Source of the DNA: Ailurus styani
Lineage: Eukaryota > Chordata > Mammalia > Carnivora > Ailuridae
Length of the DNA: 64,000 bases
Assembly: GCA_002007465.1 (NCBI GenBank)
Contig: LNAC01000009.1
Coordinates: 3,873,526-3,937,525 of the forward strand
Reading direction: 5' to 3'
Position numbers and translations under genes: made by a program. The notes below the pieces were generated by a model. That model made no database searches and was not told where the DNA came from. It saw nothing but the letters and a program-made list of their open reading frames with translations. Positions 1 through 10,989 of this stretch are shown piece by piece (the stretch's first letter is position 1; each line of letters begins with the position of its first letter).

Positions 1-272
1 TTGGTTCAGGTCATTTATGACATCCGCATTTGGGGACTCAGGCTCAAAACCCAAGAGCTACCCACATATCATGGAGACTGGAAGTTCCAAGAGGGCTGGT
101 CACGCCTCTCACTCACCAGGTGCATGCTGTCACTTACGCCCAAGGCACAGGGCCAAGCCCAAAGTCAATAGGATGAGAAACAGACACCACTCACAGGGAA
201 GTCATGACAAGGATGAAGAGGGAAGGAAGAATGTGGAGAAAGAACATCGCCTACACTAATTATGAACTCAGG
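1..272. other. Intronic unique sequence, left edge
   Basis: I see no exon, repeat family or RNA gene in this stretch. It should be RALGPS1 intron beyond coding exon 3. The 80-residue open frame here is not protein-like. Confidence 0.5.
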
Positions 273-469
273 ATTTTTTTCTTTTATTTTTGATTACTTT
301 TTGAGAGAGAGGGAGCACAAGCAGGCAGAGGGAGAGGGAGAGAGAGAATCCCAAGCATCCTCCATGCTCAGTGCACAGCCTGACGTGGGCTCGATCCCAC
401 GACCCCAAGATCGCGACCCAAGCAGAAACTGCGTCAGATACTCAACCAACTGAGCCACCCACATGCCCC
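273..469 (-). mobile_element. SINEC: CAN-SINE (tRNA-Lys derived), old copy
   Basis: Carnivore SINEs of this class have a tRNA-derived head with Pol III A and B boxes (GGTGGCTCAG and GGGATCGAGCC type), a CT-rich middle, and an AATAAA-containing A-rich tail. This reverse-strand copy ends in a recognisable head at 445-469. It is divergent, with no clear target duplication. Confidence 0.85.
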
Positions 470-807
470 ATGACTTCTCCTTTGAAAAAATAGGTATTTC
501 TTCACCCTGGCCACCAAAAGGGCCTAAAAGCAACTGCAACCTCTTCTCATGAGCATCCTTTCAACCAGGCTGTAGTTTCTGAATATTCATCTCCAGTAAA
601 AGAAACCAGCACCCTGAAGGCACACCCGATTCCAGGCCTTCAGCAGGAATTGCATGACACAACATTGATATAGCTCATTGTGCCACAGAGCAAGGAAGCC
701 ATCCAAACCAGGGGATCGTGGTAAGAGGATACAGGCGGTGACATGAAAGGGCTCTCCCTGGTTAAAGACAGGACAATTTACATATCAAAAAGAACAGTGA
801 CTACAAC
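470..807. other. Intronic sequence, nothing recognised
   Basis: No splice-bounded coding segment and no repeat I can name. Confidence 0.5.
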
Positions 808-935
808 TTACTGAAACAGAGATTCCCAGCCCCTCTCTAACCCTAGGGGATCAACATCTCCAAGGATGGAGCCCAGACATCTGTATTTCTTTACAGAGCT
901 CCCCAACTGATTCTGATGCTCAGGTAGCACTGAAA
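808..935 (+). mobile_element. MER5-like hAT DNA transposon remnant
   Basis: The stretch has the order of phrases typical of the MER5A non-autonomous hAT family: a GATTCCCAG-type start, GACATCTGTATTT, then a CCCAACTGATTCTGATGC end. It is degenerate and short. The family call is from recall. Confidence 0.55.
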
Positions 936-1299
936 TGCACCAGTCTACAGGCTTCCTGATCTTCTGGGAGTGCAGGTTACACACAGTGTCCATCTTGCTC
1001 TCAGATGCTAGCCTCTGCTTCCTGGGTAGTCTTGTCAAATTCCTAACTGTCTTTTATTCATATCCCTCCAACACTGGGGTGGTCCAGCCACAGCATGGCA
1101 GGCATTATCAAGAAGAAAAACTCCAGTTTTCAGTCTGTAACCAACAATAACAACAGCAAAAAAGCTGGGGCAGCTCCCAGGATCCTCCTTTTAACCATAG
1201 TTTTGACAATGACAATGAGGAGCAAACCCTTCTATTTTTAGCTAATATAGATCCAAGACATTCAAGTTTGGGGTTTCTCCAGATACCTCAAAGGAATTA

Positions 1300-1485
1300 G
1301 TTTTTAATCCTCATTCTGTATCAGAATCACCTGGTAACCTTCTACAAAATGGGTTTGACTGGGCTTCAGGCCCTGACCCAGAGATCCAGATTTAATGGTT
1401 GAGGGTAGAGTCTGGGTACCCCGTGTTTCAGAGGCCGCCAGGTGATTCTGACGTGCAGCCACAGTTGACAACCACAGCTCCAAGC
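1300..1485 (+). mobile_element. MER5A-like hAT DNA transposon
   Basis: The sequence runs through the MER5A landmarks in order: TCAGAATCACCTGG, GGCCCTGACCCAGAGAT, a central ATTTAATGG region, and GCCAGGTGATTCTGACG towards the end. This is a non-autonomous element with no coding capacity. Decay suggests an old insertion shared by placental mammals. Confidence 0.75.
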
Positions 1486-2295
1486 AAAAATCTTGGAAGC
1501 AAAACATCTCCACCTTAATGTCTTATCACAATTTGAATCAAGATATGACTTGGTTGAGGCACCTTCCAAACCTAAGTGCCCTGGGGAAAAGCCTTGGTCT
1601 GGCCCTACCTGTGCCTCTAAAGAACTCCCCGCCATTTTCCCTCTTACAATGAGCCTGAGCAGCCAGGCCAGCTTCCCTGGGCACGTGCAGGTTCAGGACT
1701 CAGGGCTCATGGCAAGCTGGGCTACTCTCTCAGATGCTCAGGACAAAGAATAAAGATCCAATGTCTAAACAGCTCCAGATCAAAGCTAAGCAGAGAACAT
1801 GATCACAAATAGCTTCAAGCTGAGAACTAAGGCAACCATCACACAAATATTCCCCTAGAAGTCTCCAAGAGGTAGAGTTGTTTTATTTTTTTTTTAATTA
1901 GAAAGAATGGATAATTTCATGTTAGAAGATAACAGTAAAAGACCAGAAGTCAGCCAATTCAAAAAACAAACATAGCTCTGCTCCCCAAACCTGATGAACA
2001 CAGTGTGCGTGCACACACACACAGTACTACAAATCACTGCCACGTCTTCACATGAATGCTGAGTGCAGCTAGAAGTACTAGTTTCCTCCTAATTTGCAGT
2101 AGGTTAGATGCCAGCTCTCAGAAGGCCTTGGATCCTTTGTCTGGCTTTGTATTAAAAAAATGTTGCTTTTCTCAAAGCCTTAACAGCTACCATACTGCAA
2201 GAGGAAGGGCTGCATGTCAAAAGAGTGCTGGGATTCACACCACGGTTGCAGCAGATACTTACTGACATATCATCCTACGTACACCCCTCTTCTCT
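1486..2295. other. Intronic unique sequence
   Basis: Apart from a short CA run near 2012-2022, I recognise nothing here. Confidence 0.5.
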
Positions 2296-2311
2296 AAAAT
2301 GTGCACCCCAT

Positions 2312-2666
2312 ATTATGCTAAGTGAAATAAGTCCATCAGAGAAAGACAATTATCATATGATCTCTCTGACATGAGGAATTCGAGGGGCAGGGCAGGGAGT
2401 CATGGGGGGTAGGGAGGAAAAAAATGAAACAAGATGGGACCGGGGAGGGAGACAAACATAAGACACTCTTAATCTCCGGAAACAAACTGAGGGTTGCTGG
2501 GAGGTGGGGTAGGAGGGATGGGGTGGCTGGGTTATGGACATTGGGGAGAGTATGTGCTATGGTGAGTGCTGTGAATTGTGTAAGACTGATGATTCACAGA
2601 CCTGTACCCCTGAAGCAAATAATACACTGTATGTAAATAAACAAACAAAGAAATAAAGAAATAAAA
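2312..2666 (+). mobile_element. L1: 5'-truncated LINE-1, 3'UTR only
   Basis: The segment begins with TATTATGCTAAGTGAAATAAG and continues through the carnivore L1 3'UTR to an A-rich tail (AAATAAACAAACAAAG type). It is flanked by a 16-nt target duplication AAAATGTGCACCCCAT (2296-2311 and about 2667-2683). The two copies are intact, so this is a fairly recent L1 insertion truncated to about 355 bp with no ORF. Confidence 0.9.
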
Positions 2667-2774
2667 TAAAAATGTGCACCCCATTCACCAGACTGGCTTC
2701 CCTCAGCTGTGCCTGCTCATCTTGACCACATACTCCTGGCCTAGGTTATGAACCAGCAAGAGTCACGTGGCTCA

Positions 2775-3110
2775 GCCGGGCTGGACTGAGAGCTGCTGGT
2801 CTCAGTCTGGAAGGTGGCCTAAGGGAGGATCATGTAGATGCAAGCCCTTCGGAGCACCAGGCTGGAGCACATGAACAGATAGGAAAGAAAGCAGGAGAGT
2901 GAAACAGAGGGAAAAGCAGAGGCAAGAAGCAGAGACAGCTTGTGTCTTGGTTGGCTCTCTAGCCGCCTGAACTCCATGCTCATGGGTTCCATAAAGTGCC
3001 CTTTTATCCCCATAATAAACTCCTCTTCTGCCTATTCAGCTACTTCAAAATGGCTTTCTATTACTTGCCAACAAAAAAAAAGAACCCTGACTAAAACAAC
3101 TCGAAAGCCT
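2775..3110 (+). mobile_element. Probable old LTR (MaLR-like)
   Basis: The end of the stretch has AATAAACTCCTCTTCTGCC followed by a TTGCCAAC...AACCCTGACTAA motif, which resembles the 3' part of mammalian MaLR LTRs. The 5' part is too decayed to confirm. No coding remnant is present. Confidence 0.35.
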
Positions 3111-3665
3111 TATTATCAACCACTAAACATTTCCAGGATATTTTTAAAGACCAAAGCCAACTTTTTTCTCTCTATTGAATATGCTGTTTCTAAAAATGTA
3201 CATATGCTCTTAATGTAAATATGTACATGTTTTGCTGTGGCAACTGGTTTCAAAATCAGAAACAAGGCAACCACCAGAATTTGGGATCAACAAAAAGAAA
3301 GCTCTCCAGAAAAACATTCCCTCACATCCCCTTCTTGACAGGGACCATTCTCAACAGGAGGAGCCTGAGAAAAGGAATCCGTGAGGGAAGGCCTGGCTCA
3401 GACACGGAGGCCGTGGGCACCACCTGCCCCCAGCCCCGCCCGAGGGGACCAGACACACTGACATTAGAACCCAAACAACCGGGCTCAAAGAATGAGCATT
3501 ATCAAGGATGAGAAGCTCCTGGACGCACTCTTTAATAGGGGCTTAAATCAACAATGTGTTTATAGAGACTTCAAGAGAGAAACCAAGAGTCATTCAAACG
3601 TGGCTGACTAAATCACCTCTTCCCAGCCACAGTGTTTAGAACAATTTAAAGGACAAAGTACAGAC
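3111..3665. other. Intron downstream of RALGPS1 coding exon 3
   Basis: This is unique-looking intron. No further RALGPS1 exon is found between here and the left edge. Confidence 0.6.
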
Positions 3666-3716
3666 CTCCGGCTGGATGGCTTTAAACACAGGTATGTCCA
3701 TTAACGTGATCTGGCT
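3666..3716 (-). CDS. RALGPS1: RALGPS1 third coding exon (residues 56-72)
   Basis: This 51-nt exon encodes 17 residues, SQITLMDIPVFKAIQPE. It follows an acceptor with a pyrimidine tract (GATTCTCTTTTGTTGCAG) and is followed by a GTCTGT donor that is weaker than consensus. It continues the first conserved block of the CDC25/RasGEF fold, the region where the protein reads PEEFA then SQITLMDIP. Both junctions are phase 0, so it splices directly from 12831. The next expected exon, beginning ELASCGW in the family as I recall it, is not found between 1 and 3665 and should lie left of the window. It is a microexon-sized coding piece inside long introns and is easily missed by ORF scanning. Confidence 0.95.
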
Positions 3717-3729
3717 CTGCAACAAAAGA

Positions 3730-4687
3730 GAATCAGTGTTAGAATATACTGGAAATCAAAGATAACTTTGAGCCTGTACAGAGTAATAACACATTCTCCC
3801 TTGAAATAAAAATCAAGAGAGAATAGAATTAAAAATTTCTAAAATGCCTCTCCCATCCCTTCCCCCTTCATAAATCTTCACCCCACACCCTTCTTTCTTT
3901 AATGTGAGACAAACTCCCAATTTAAGAATTGATGATAGTCATTTGGAGGGTGGGACTGAGATTAAGGGGAACATTTTTAGTTTGGATATTTTTGTCCTAT
4001 TTGAGTTTTTGCTTCAAGCATGAATTACTTTTGTAATTTAAAAAACTTGTAGACACAATATTAAAAACTAGAATGCTAAACAGAGACACTATTACTCTAA
4101 ATTTAAATTTTAAAAAAATTGTGGCTTATAGAAATGGTACATTTCTTCTGAAGTCTAAGCCTCCTCTAAATTATACGGTAGAGTACTACTCGAGATGCAT
4201 CCATGGACCAGTGCGGGACCACAAACTATTTATTCTGCCAGCCCACGATGAGATAACTACAGAATTTGAGAACAAGCATTTGGGAACTTTTATAACAAAT
4301 TGCCACCAAGTTTTTATTTATTTTTTTTTTTTTAAATATCAGTCCTCAACAGATGGGAAATGAAAAAAACTGGCCCGTTACCACAGCTACTTGTGAAGCA
4401 CTAATGTTGTACACACAGAAAATACCCATCTAGTTAAAGGCCGTTCCCATCATTAGCTGCTCATCATGTGACAGTAAGAGAAAGCACCACCGCTGACAAT
4501 CTTTGCAGCCCAAGGCATGCACTGAGCTCACTTCACATGATCTGCCCATCTCCCTATGTCACCTGGGATGCCAGGTGTCAGTTAACAGACATGTCTGTGA
4601 TAGGCCAGGGCAAGAAGAGCCAAGGGCATGTGGATGCCTCCTAACTCAAGCAGACACCCTGCCCATGGCACACAGGTCAAAGGAGAT
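3730..4687. other. AT-rich intronic sequence
   Basis: I recognise no repeat family or exon. The open frames present are low-complexity or chance frames. Confidence 0.5.
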
Positions 4688-4895
4688 TCTGTGATGCAGT
4701 GGAACGAACAGGGGCTCTGGAATCAGCAGGTCTGGATATCACTGCTTAACAGCAGTAATATGTTCTTTGACACATGGTTTAACCTCTCCCAGTCTCAGGT
4801 GCCACATCTAGGAAATGGTGACAGTAATCCCTATCTTATAGGATCCTTGGGAAAATTCAAGACCAGAAGTGCAGAATGCCTGGCATCTGAGAGGT
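4688..4895 (+). mobile_element. MIR: MIR SINE
   Basis: It has the MIR order: GATGCAGTGGAACGAACAGG, GCTCTGGAATCAGCAGG, TTTAACCTCTCCCAGTCTCAG, and a GAAATGGTGACAGTAAT segment. It is an ancient tRNA-derived SINE, about 30% decayed by eye. Confidence 0.7.
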
Positions 4896-4906
4896 GCTCT
4901 CTCTAG

Positions 4907-5082
4907 ATGTACACACATATATATAAGCATAGAGAGAGAGCGCATCTATGCATATGCATATATACAGAGGGAGAGAGAGACAGAAAGAGAGAGCATCTGT
5001 CAGGTGCCAGGCATTTTGCACCTTCCATCTTGAATTTTCACAAGATTATATATATATATACATACATACATACATACATACC
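4907..5082. repeat. Simple repeats (AT, GA and CATA)
   Basis: There are short AT, GA and CATA runs, including ACATACATACATACATAC near 5059-5080. These are microsatellite-type repeats just left of a MER2 element. Confidence 0.85.
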
Positions 5083-5085
5083 ACG

Positions 5086-5630
5086 GGCCCTTGAAAAACA
5101 CAGCGGCTAGGGATGCCAACCCTCCGTGGTCTAAAATCTGCATATCGGGGTGCCTGAGTGGCTCAGTCAGTTAAGCAACCGACTCTTGATTTCGGATCAG
5201 ATCATGATCTCAGGGTTGTGAGATCAAGCCCTATGTCAGGCTCTGAGTTCAGCACAGAGTCTGCCTCTTTCTCTCTACTCCCTCTCCCTCTTCCCCTTTC
5301 TCCACTCACATACTCTTGTTCTCTAATATAAATAAATCTTTAAAAAATTAAAATTTGAATACGACTTTTGACTCTCCAAAAACTTAATTACTAACAGCCT
5401 ACTGTTGACCAGAAGCCTCACTGATAACATCAACAGTTGATGGACACATTTTGTATGTTAGATGAATTATAAACTGTACTCTTACAAAAAGATAAGCTAG
5501 AGAAAAGCAAATGTTATTAAGAAAATCATAAGGAAGGGAAAATGCATTTATAGTACTGTATTTATAAAAAAAAATCTGTATATAAGTGGACCCACACAGT
5601 TCAAACCTGTGTGCTCAAGGGTCAACTGTG
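5086..5630 (-). mobile_element. MER2/Tigger DNA transposon, split by a SINE
   Basis: The ends are inverted: CCCTTGAAAAACAC near 5088 and CTCAAGGGTCAACTGTG at 5614-5630. The interior carries Tigger/MER2 landmarks such as AGCCTACTGTTGACCAGAAG, AAGCTAGAGAAAAGCAAATG and GTGGACCCACACAGTTCAAAC. It is a non-autonomous mariner/pogo-type element without transposase. A CAN-SINE interrupts it at 5147-5352. Strand is arbitrary for this element. Confidence 0.85.
5147..5352 (+). mobile_element. SINEC: CAN-SINE inserted in MER2
   Basis: It has the head GGGGTGCCTGAGTGGCTCAG, a CT-rich centre and an AAATAAATCTTTAAAAA tail. Decayed target duplications AAAATCTGCATAT and AAAATTTGAATAC flank it. The MER2 sequence resumes after the tail, so the insertion is younger than MER2. 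Confidence 0.9.
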
Positions 5631-7940
5631 TGCACATGTGTGTTTATATATTTACACTTCTATATCATATATATGTGAAGTCACACAGATGGGCTCATGT
5701 ATTGGCATGTGAACTTACAGTTCCTGACCAATACATGAACTAAGAAATAAGGGAACTGTTAATTTGTTTGAATATTCGAGCATCAAAGTTGCTCTTAAAG
5801 GAGGTTGTTATTTAAGTCAACAAATAGTCATGAAAAAAGCCTCATGTCAAGAATACATTGGAAAAATGGCAACACACACAGTATGTCAAGTGTAACCACA
5901 GTCCAGGGCTAAGGTGCAGAATTGTGGTTGCCTCTTGGCATAATTTAAAGGTGGTCCAAGACCACTGGATTCCTGAGCAGCACAGGATGCAGTCCAAAGC
6001 ATACTATTCTCAGCGCTGAGGAGGAGAGGGAAATCAGCAGGTGCTTCTGTGGAGAGCCTCTTTGTCCCCTCCAAGGGGCCAGTGCTGCCACTAACAGAAC
6101 CTCAGCAGAGAGACAGCAAAGGCACCAAGAATAAAGAAGCACTTGGGAACCGAGCCGTTCTACCTCTGGGTCTACCCCCCAGGGGCAAAGGGGGCAGCGG
6201 ACATCAGCACAAAGTGGATCTGGTCCTCGTAATCTGGGCATCGAAGGACAACTAAGGCCAGGAGGCCTGCAGGTCTGTGTGTCTGGCCCAGAGCTACATC
6301 CCAGGCAGTGCAAACACACTGGCATTTCTCCTGCCAGACCCATGGAGACTGCTAGCCAAGTCCCCTCACATTTGGGCTAATTCTGCCATCCTGGGGACCA
6401 GAAAGGCCTTGTGAAAACAGGAGATGCGCGCTGAAAGCTCAGAGGGCCTTGGAAACCTCTCCCGTGGCTGAAGTTAACCCCCTATCCGGGAGAATTAGCA
6501 GGATGCTTGCAGTGTCATTTAGGACGAGAACCAAAGTCTGCTAATGTGAAAATGAGGAAACTTCCTCTCCATCCCGCCGTCACTTCTAGGGTTTGCTACT
6601 GAATTTCCAAATGATTTATTAAAATAGTGGCTTTACATTTCACCTTTTTTTGGATGGTCCAAGTTTCAAGTATCCTAATTCCCTGCTCAGTCCCTAAGTC
6701 AGAAAACGTATTCAGGTGTTTTATTCAAAATAAACGACGAGAGGTCTCCAAACTTAAACAGACTGGCTGGTCCCAAACACACAATCTGAGGGTTTTCAGA
6801 AGACTCTCCCATTTCTATCCTCTCAATTCTGACCAAAAAAGATGCAGAGTCCAGAATAAGAATATGTCAATACATAGGTAAAACCATCAGATTATTCGTG
6901 TCATTTTACTACAAAGCCAAACACATGTGGAAAGGTTGCTGACGAGCAGTCCTTCCCGGGAAGTGTGGGCACTGCAAAGCAGGCAGTTTTACCAGAAAGG
7001 GAGGGTGTAGGTAGGAGTGGGAGCTTGAGGGAAGTCAGGTCCTACCCCCTCACAGCAGCTCTCAGCCTGAGACGACCTTCCCTGCAGGGGAGAGGCCCGG
7101 CTTCCCGGAGAGAAAGGGCATTTCCGAGGGGTGTGGTGCAGCCTCCGCAGAAATGGGGCCATCTTGTCTACAAGCAGCCCTTGCCATGATGAGTTGTATG
7201 GAAGCGTTAAATCTCTACACTAACACTACACTATATGGTAACTAACTTAAGTAAAAACAGTGAATGAGTGAACGAACAAAAGCCAGCACAGTGAGGCACA
7301 CGTGCCTGGACTGAGGAGCGCACTCATGAATACGGCTCTCGTGGCTTCTCCTCATGTTGGGAAGTAAAGCCGTACTACAGGACGCCCAATGAAGCTAGTC
7401 ACGCTGGAGAGGACTTCCTTAATCCTAACTTCTTCTCCCACCTCCTCCTTTCTTCTTCTCCAGGGCCCCCTAAAAATCCAGGCTTTTTAGGGAAATGGCT
7501 AATCTCCACATATTACAAAACATTTCTGCTGAGGTGAATGCTTCAGAATGGAGAGACCTATTGCAGCACTTCACAGTATGGCCCTAAAGAAAGAGGTGCT
7601 TATGGGTAGAGAAATGAAAGCTACTTAAGCCAAAAAGGAAACAAAAAATGTTTTCTGCATATGTTGAAAGTAGTGTTTCTCTCTCTGACACTGGTGACTA
7701 AATCCCCTCTTCCCAGCCACAACCTTATATAAAGGCTCTCGACCCTCAAATAAACAAACAAAAGAAGCTGAAGGCAAATTAGAGGCATATTTTATAACAG
7801 AAGATATCTTTAAATTTGCTTTTAGATCACTCCACCAACGCATGACCAGGAGGGCTCAGGGAACAAAAGGCAATCAGCTCCAAAGATATACATTCCTACT
7901 TCTACTCCCAGCCACAGGAACCATGTGTCTGGCAAATTTA
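5631..7940. other. Intronic unique sequence
   Basis: About 2.3 kb where I recognise no exon or named repeat. The 132-residue minus frame at 5945-6343 lacks splice context and protein-like composition. Confidence 0.5.
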
Positions 7941-7944
7941 GAAT

Positions 7945-8745
7945 CGTAGTCAAGGAAATGCAAATTCAACAGGAAGATGCCATTTGTCGTCCATCAGTGC
8001 CATCAGGAGCGACAGGACTAGAGACTGCTCTGTTCTTTTTGGAAAACAATCTGGCAGTAACCCATTAAAAAAAGTTCTTTAACTTTGGATTCTTTTTTTA
8101 AAAGCCAAACTTATAAAAAGTTGCAAGAATAGAATAATGAATTCTATAACCTTTCACCTAGCTTCACGAATTAACATCTTGCCTCATTTGCTTTATCTTT
8201 ATGTATATAATTATACATACACATTTTTCCGGAACCACTCAAGAATAAAATGCAGATATCATGACTCTTCATTCCTAAACCTTTCAGCATGTTATTTCCC
8301 AAGAACAAGATCATGCTTTTACATAATGATAAAATTATTACATTCAAGAAACTTATGATTGCTACATAGTATCATCTAATATTACAGTCCACGTTCAAAA
8401 TTTGCTAAATATCCCAAGACTGTTTTTTATAACAATTTTTTTCTTGATCCAAAATAAGGCATTGCACTTAGATATTATCTCTGAAAAAGTGAAATGAGCA
8501 TACTCTTGACACAGCAATCCCTTACACCTACAGAAAGAAGAGCACTGGGACATAAGGAGACTTTATATACAGATCTACATTATCTACATTTAGATACAGA
8601 TAGAAAAATAGATGTTTACTGCACCATTATTTGCAGCAGAAAAAATCTGGAAATAACATAAGAGACCATGAAAAGGGACTTATTGAAAAAAAAATTATGG
8701 TATATCCAGACTCTGAAATATTATGCGGCTACTAAAAATAGAGAG
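7945..8745 (+). mobile_element. L1: Old L1 fragments with an inserted antisense old repeat
   Basis: Pieces at 7945-8075 and 8490-8745 read as decayed L1 3'-region sense sequence, for example ACTGCACCATTATTTGCAGC near 8620. The middle part, with AAAAGTTGCAAGAATAGAAT near 8115, resembles another ancient interspersed repeat in the opposite direction. Families were not resolved. Confidence 0.5.
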
Positions 8746-8751
8746 TTAAAG

Positions 8752-9148
8752 GGGCTCCTGGGTGGCTCAGTTGGTTAAGTGTCCGACTCTTTTTTTTTTT
8801 TTTAAGATTTTATTTATTTATTTGACAGAGAGAGAGAGCATACAAGCAGGGGGAGCAGCAGGGAGAGGGAGAAGCAGGAGCCTGACATGCGGCTCAATCC
8901 TAGGACCCTGGGATCGTGACCTGAGCCGAAGGCAAACGCTTAACAGACTGAGCCACCCAGGCGCCCCAGAGCGTCTGACTCTTGATTTCAGCTCAGGTCA
9001 TGATCTCAGGGTCATGAGATCAAACCCTGAGTTGGGCTCTGTGCTCAGTGAGGAGTTTGCTTGGGATTTTCTTTCCCTCTCCCTCTACCCCTCCCCTGCT
9101 TATACATGGGTACCCTTCCTCTCTCTTTCTCAAATAAATCTTTAAAAA
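8752..9148 (+). mobile_element. SINEC: CAN-SINE interrupted by another SINE
   Basis: The head (GGGGCTCCTGGGTGGCTCAG) is at 8752 and the body resumes after 8967 with GATTTCAGCTCAGGTCATGA. It ends in CAAATAAATCTTTAAAAA. The interruption falls within the tRNA-like head. Confidence 0.9.
8792..8967 (-). mobile_element. SINEC: CAN-SINE inserted within a CAN-SINE
   Basis: This reverse-strand copy begins with the T-rich complement of the tail and AAGATTTTATTTATTTATTTG, and ends with GGCGCCCC. The host motif GTCCGACTCTT before it and GTCTGACTCTT after it are the target duplication. Confidence 0.9.
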
Positions 9149-9172
9149 TAGAGAATTAAATCTACACATATT

Positions 9173-9372
9173 GGGCGCTTGGGTGGCTCAGTGGGTTAAA
9201 GCCTCTGCCTTCAGCTCAGGTCATGATCTCAGGGTCCTGGGATCGAGGCCCGCATCGGGCTCCCTGCTCGGCAAGAAGCCTGCTTCCTCCTCTCTCTCTC
9301 TGCTTGCCTCTCAGCCTACTTGTGATCTGATCTCTCTCTGTCAAATAAATAAATAAAATCTTTAAAAAAAAA
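9173..9372 (+). mobile_element. SINEC: Young CAN-SINE, GGGTTAAAGC type
   Basis: This is a full-length copy with the head TGGCTCAGTGGGTTAAAGCC and an AATAAATAAATAAAATC tail. It has near-perfect target duplications AAATCTACACATATTG on each side. Confidence 0.93.
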
Positions 9373-9647
9373 AATCTACACATATTGACTTAGAAAGATG
9401 CCCATGATCTATTGATGATAAAGTTCCAGCATTTTTTTTACTTTGCTTTCAACCTACTGGGGAGTAGAAGGTTGGAACTCTAGCTATAGATCTCTGACAT
9501 CAGCCACGGCAACATTTCTCTAGATATGTCTTGTGAGGCAAGGGAAAAACAAAAATAAACTATTGGGACTACAACAAAACAAAAAGCTTCTACAGAAAAA
9601 AAAAAAGCTTCTGCAGAGCAAAAAAAAAAAAACAATCAACAAATCTA

Positions 9648-9709
9648 TTAGCAATAATCGCACCTCGGATAAACCTCATTGGCTACGATACTGCCACTGC
9701 GCAAAGCTA
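9648..9709 (-). pseudogene. RNU4: U4 snRNA retropseudogene, 3'-truncated
   Basis: Read on the minus strand from 9708, the segment begins AGCTTTGCGCAGTGGCAGTA and matches the first about 62 nt of U4 spliceosomal RNA, with one difference (GGTGCG for GGCGCG, a CpG transition). It then stops abruptly; full U4 is about 145 nt. It is flanked by a perfect 17-nt direct repeat AACAATCAACAAATCTA (9631-9647 and 9710-9726) and has no A tail. It keeps only the 5' stem-loop and U6-pairing part, so it cannot function as U4. It sits inside an L1 3' segment. Confidence 0.92.
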
Positions 9710-10618
9710 AACAATCAACAAATCTAAAAGACAACCTTCCTGAATGGGAGAAGATATCTGCAAATGACATATCCAATAAAGGGTTCATATCCAAAATATA
9801 TAAAGAACTGATATAACTTAACACGAAAAGCCCAAATAACCCAATTTAAAAATGGGCAGAAGACATGAGCAGACATTTCTCCCAAAGAAGACATCCAGAT
9901 AGATGGTCAACACACACATGAAAAGATGCTCAACATCACTCATCACCAGGGAAATACAAATCCAAACCACAAGGAGAGATCACCTCACACCCGTCAGAAT
10001 GGCTAAAATAAAAAACACAAGGAACAACAAGTGTTGGTGAAGATATGGAGTAAAAGGAACCCTCTTGCTCTGTTGGTGGGAATGCAACTCCACGCAGCCG
10101 CCATGGAAGACAATGGAGGTTCCTCAAAAAATTAAAAATAGAACTACCCTACAATCCAGTAATCGCACCACTGGTTATTTACCCAAAGAATACGAAAATA
10201 CTAATCGGAAAGAATACATGCACCTCTCTGTTTACAGCAGCATTATTTACAATAGCCAAATTAAAGAAACAGCCCAAGTGTCCATCAACAGATAAATGAA
10301 TAAAGAACATGTGGTATAAATTTACAAGGAATACTATTTGGCCATAAAAAAAGAATAAAATCTTGCCATTTGCAACAACATAGATGGATCTGGAGGGTAT
10401 AGTGCTAACTAAGCAAAATAAGTCAGTCAGAGAAAGACAAATACCATATGATTTCATTCATATGTGGAATTTAAGAAACAAATGAACAAAGGAAAAAAAG
10501 AGACAAGGCAAAAAACAGACTCTTAACTGTAGAGAACAAACTGATGGTTACCAGAAGACACGAGGGTAGGGAATGGGAGGAACAGGTGAAAGGGGATTAA
10601 AGAGTACACTTATCATGA

Positions 10619-10674
10619 TGACCTTACTAAGTAATATACGGAACTGTTGACCTTACTAAGTAATATACGGAACA
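10619..10674. repeat. Tandem duplication, 29-nt period
   Basis: The block GACCTTACTAAGTAATATAC and its following GGAAC occur twice, starting near 10620 and 10649, within the L1 3'UTR. No other copy is present in the window's L1 ends. Confidence 0.9.
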
Positions 10675-10771
10675 CTTGAAACTAATATAACACTAAATGT
10701 TAACCATACTGAAATTTTAAAAATTTTAATAATTAATTAATTAAATAAAATTGCACTTGTGATTCAGATCG

Positions 10772-10985
10772 TTTTCCTGTTGGATGGTATTGGTCTAGAA
10801 TGCCAGCCCTGGTTTTAAATCCCAGATAGTCAGTGCCACTTACTCTCTGTATGAAGAAGTGATTTTCCTCTTTAAGCACTGACTTGCTCATCAGTATATT
10901 GGGAATAATAAATACACCTAATTTATCAGGCTGATGTGAGAAGTAAATTAGATAATGCATGTAAAGCACTTAGCATAAGACCTAG
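10772..10985 (+). mobile_element. MIR: MIR SINE
   Basis: It shows CCAGATAGTCAGTGCCACTTAC, ATTGGGAATAATAAATACACC and GTAAAGCACTTAGCATAAGAC-type MIR features in order. Confidence 0.65.
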
Positions 10986-10989
10986 ACAT

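Larger units (their letters stand above)
9490..10752 (+). mobile_element. L1: LINE-1 3' segment (end of ORF2 plus 3'UTR)
   Basis: It reads through the end of L1 ORF2 (AAGGGAAAAACAAAAATAAACTATTGGG, then the region near 9900-10000) and into the 3'UTR ending in an AT-rich tail. Frame breaks make it non-coding. A U4 pseudogene interrupts it at 9648-9709, and it carries a small tandem duplication at 10619-10674. Confidence 0.85.

Noticed and set aside
4907..5082. CRISPR-like repeats
   Set aside because: They are simple AT, GA and CATA microsatellites without spacers, in a mammalian genome.
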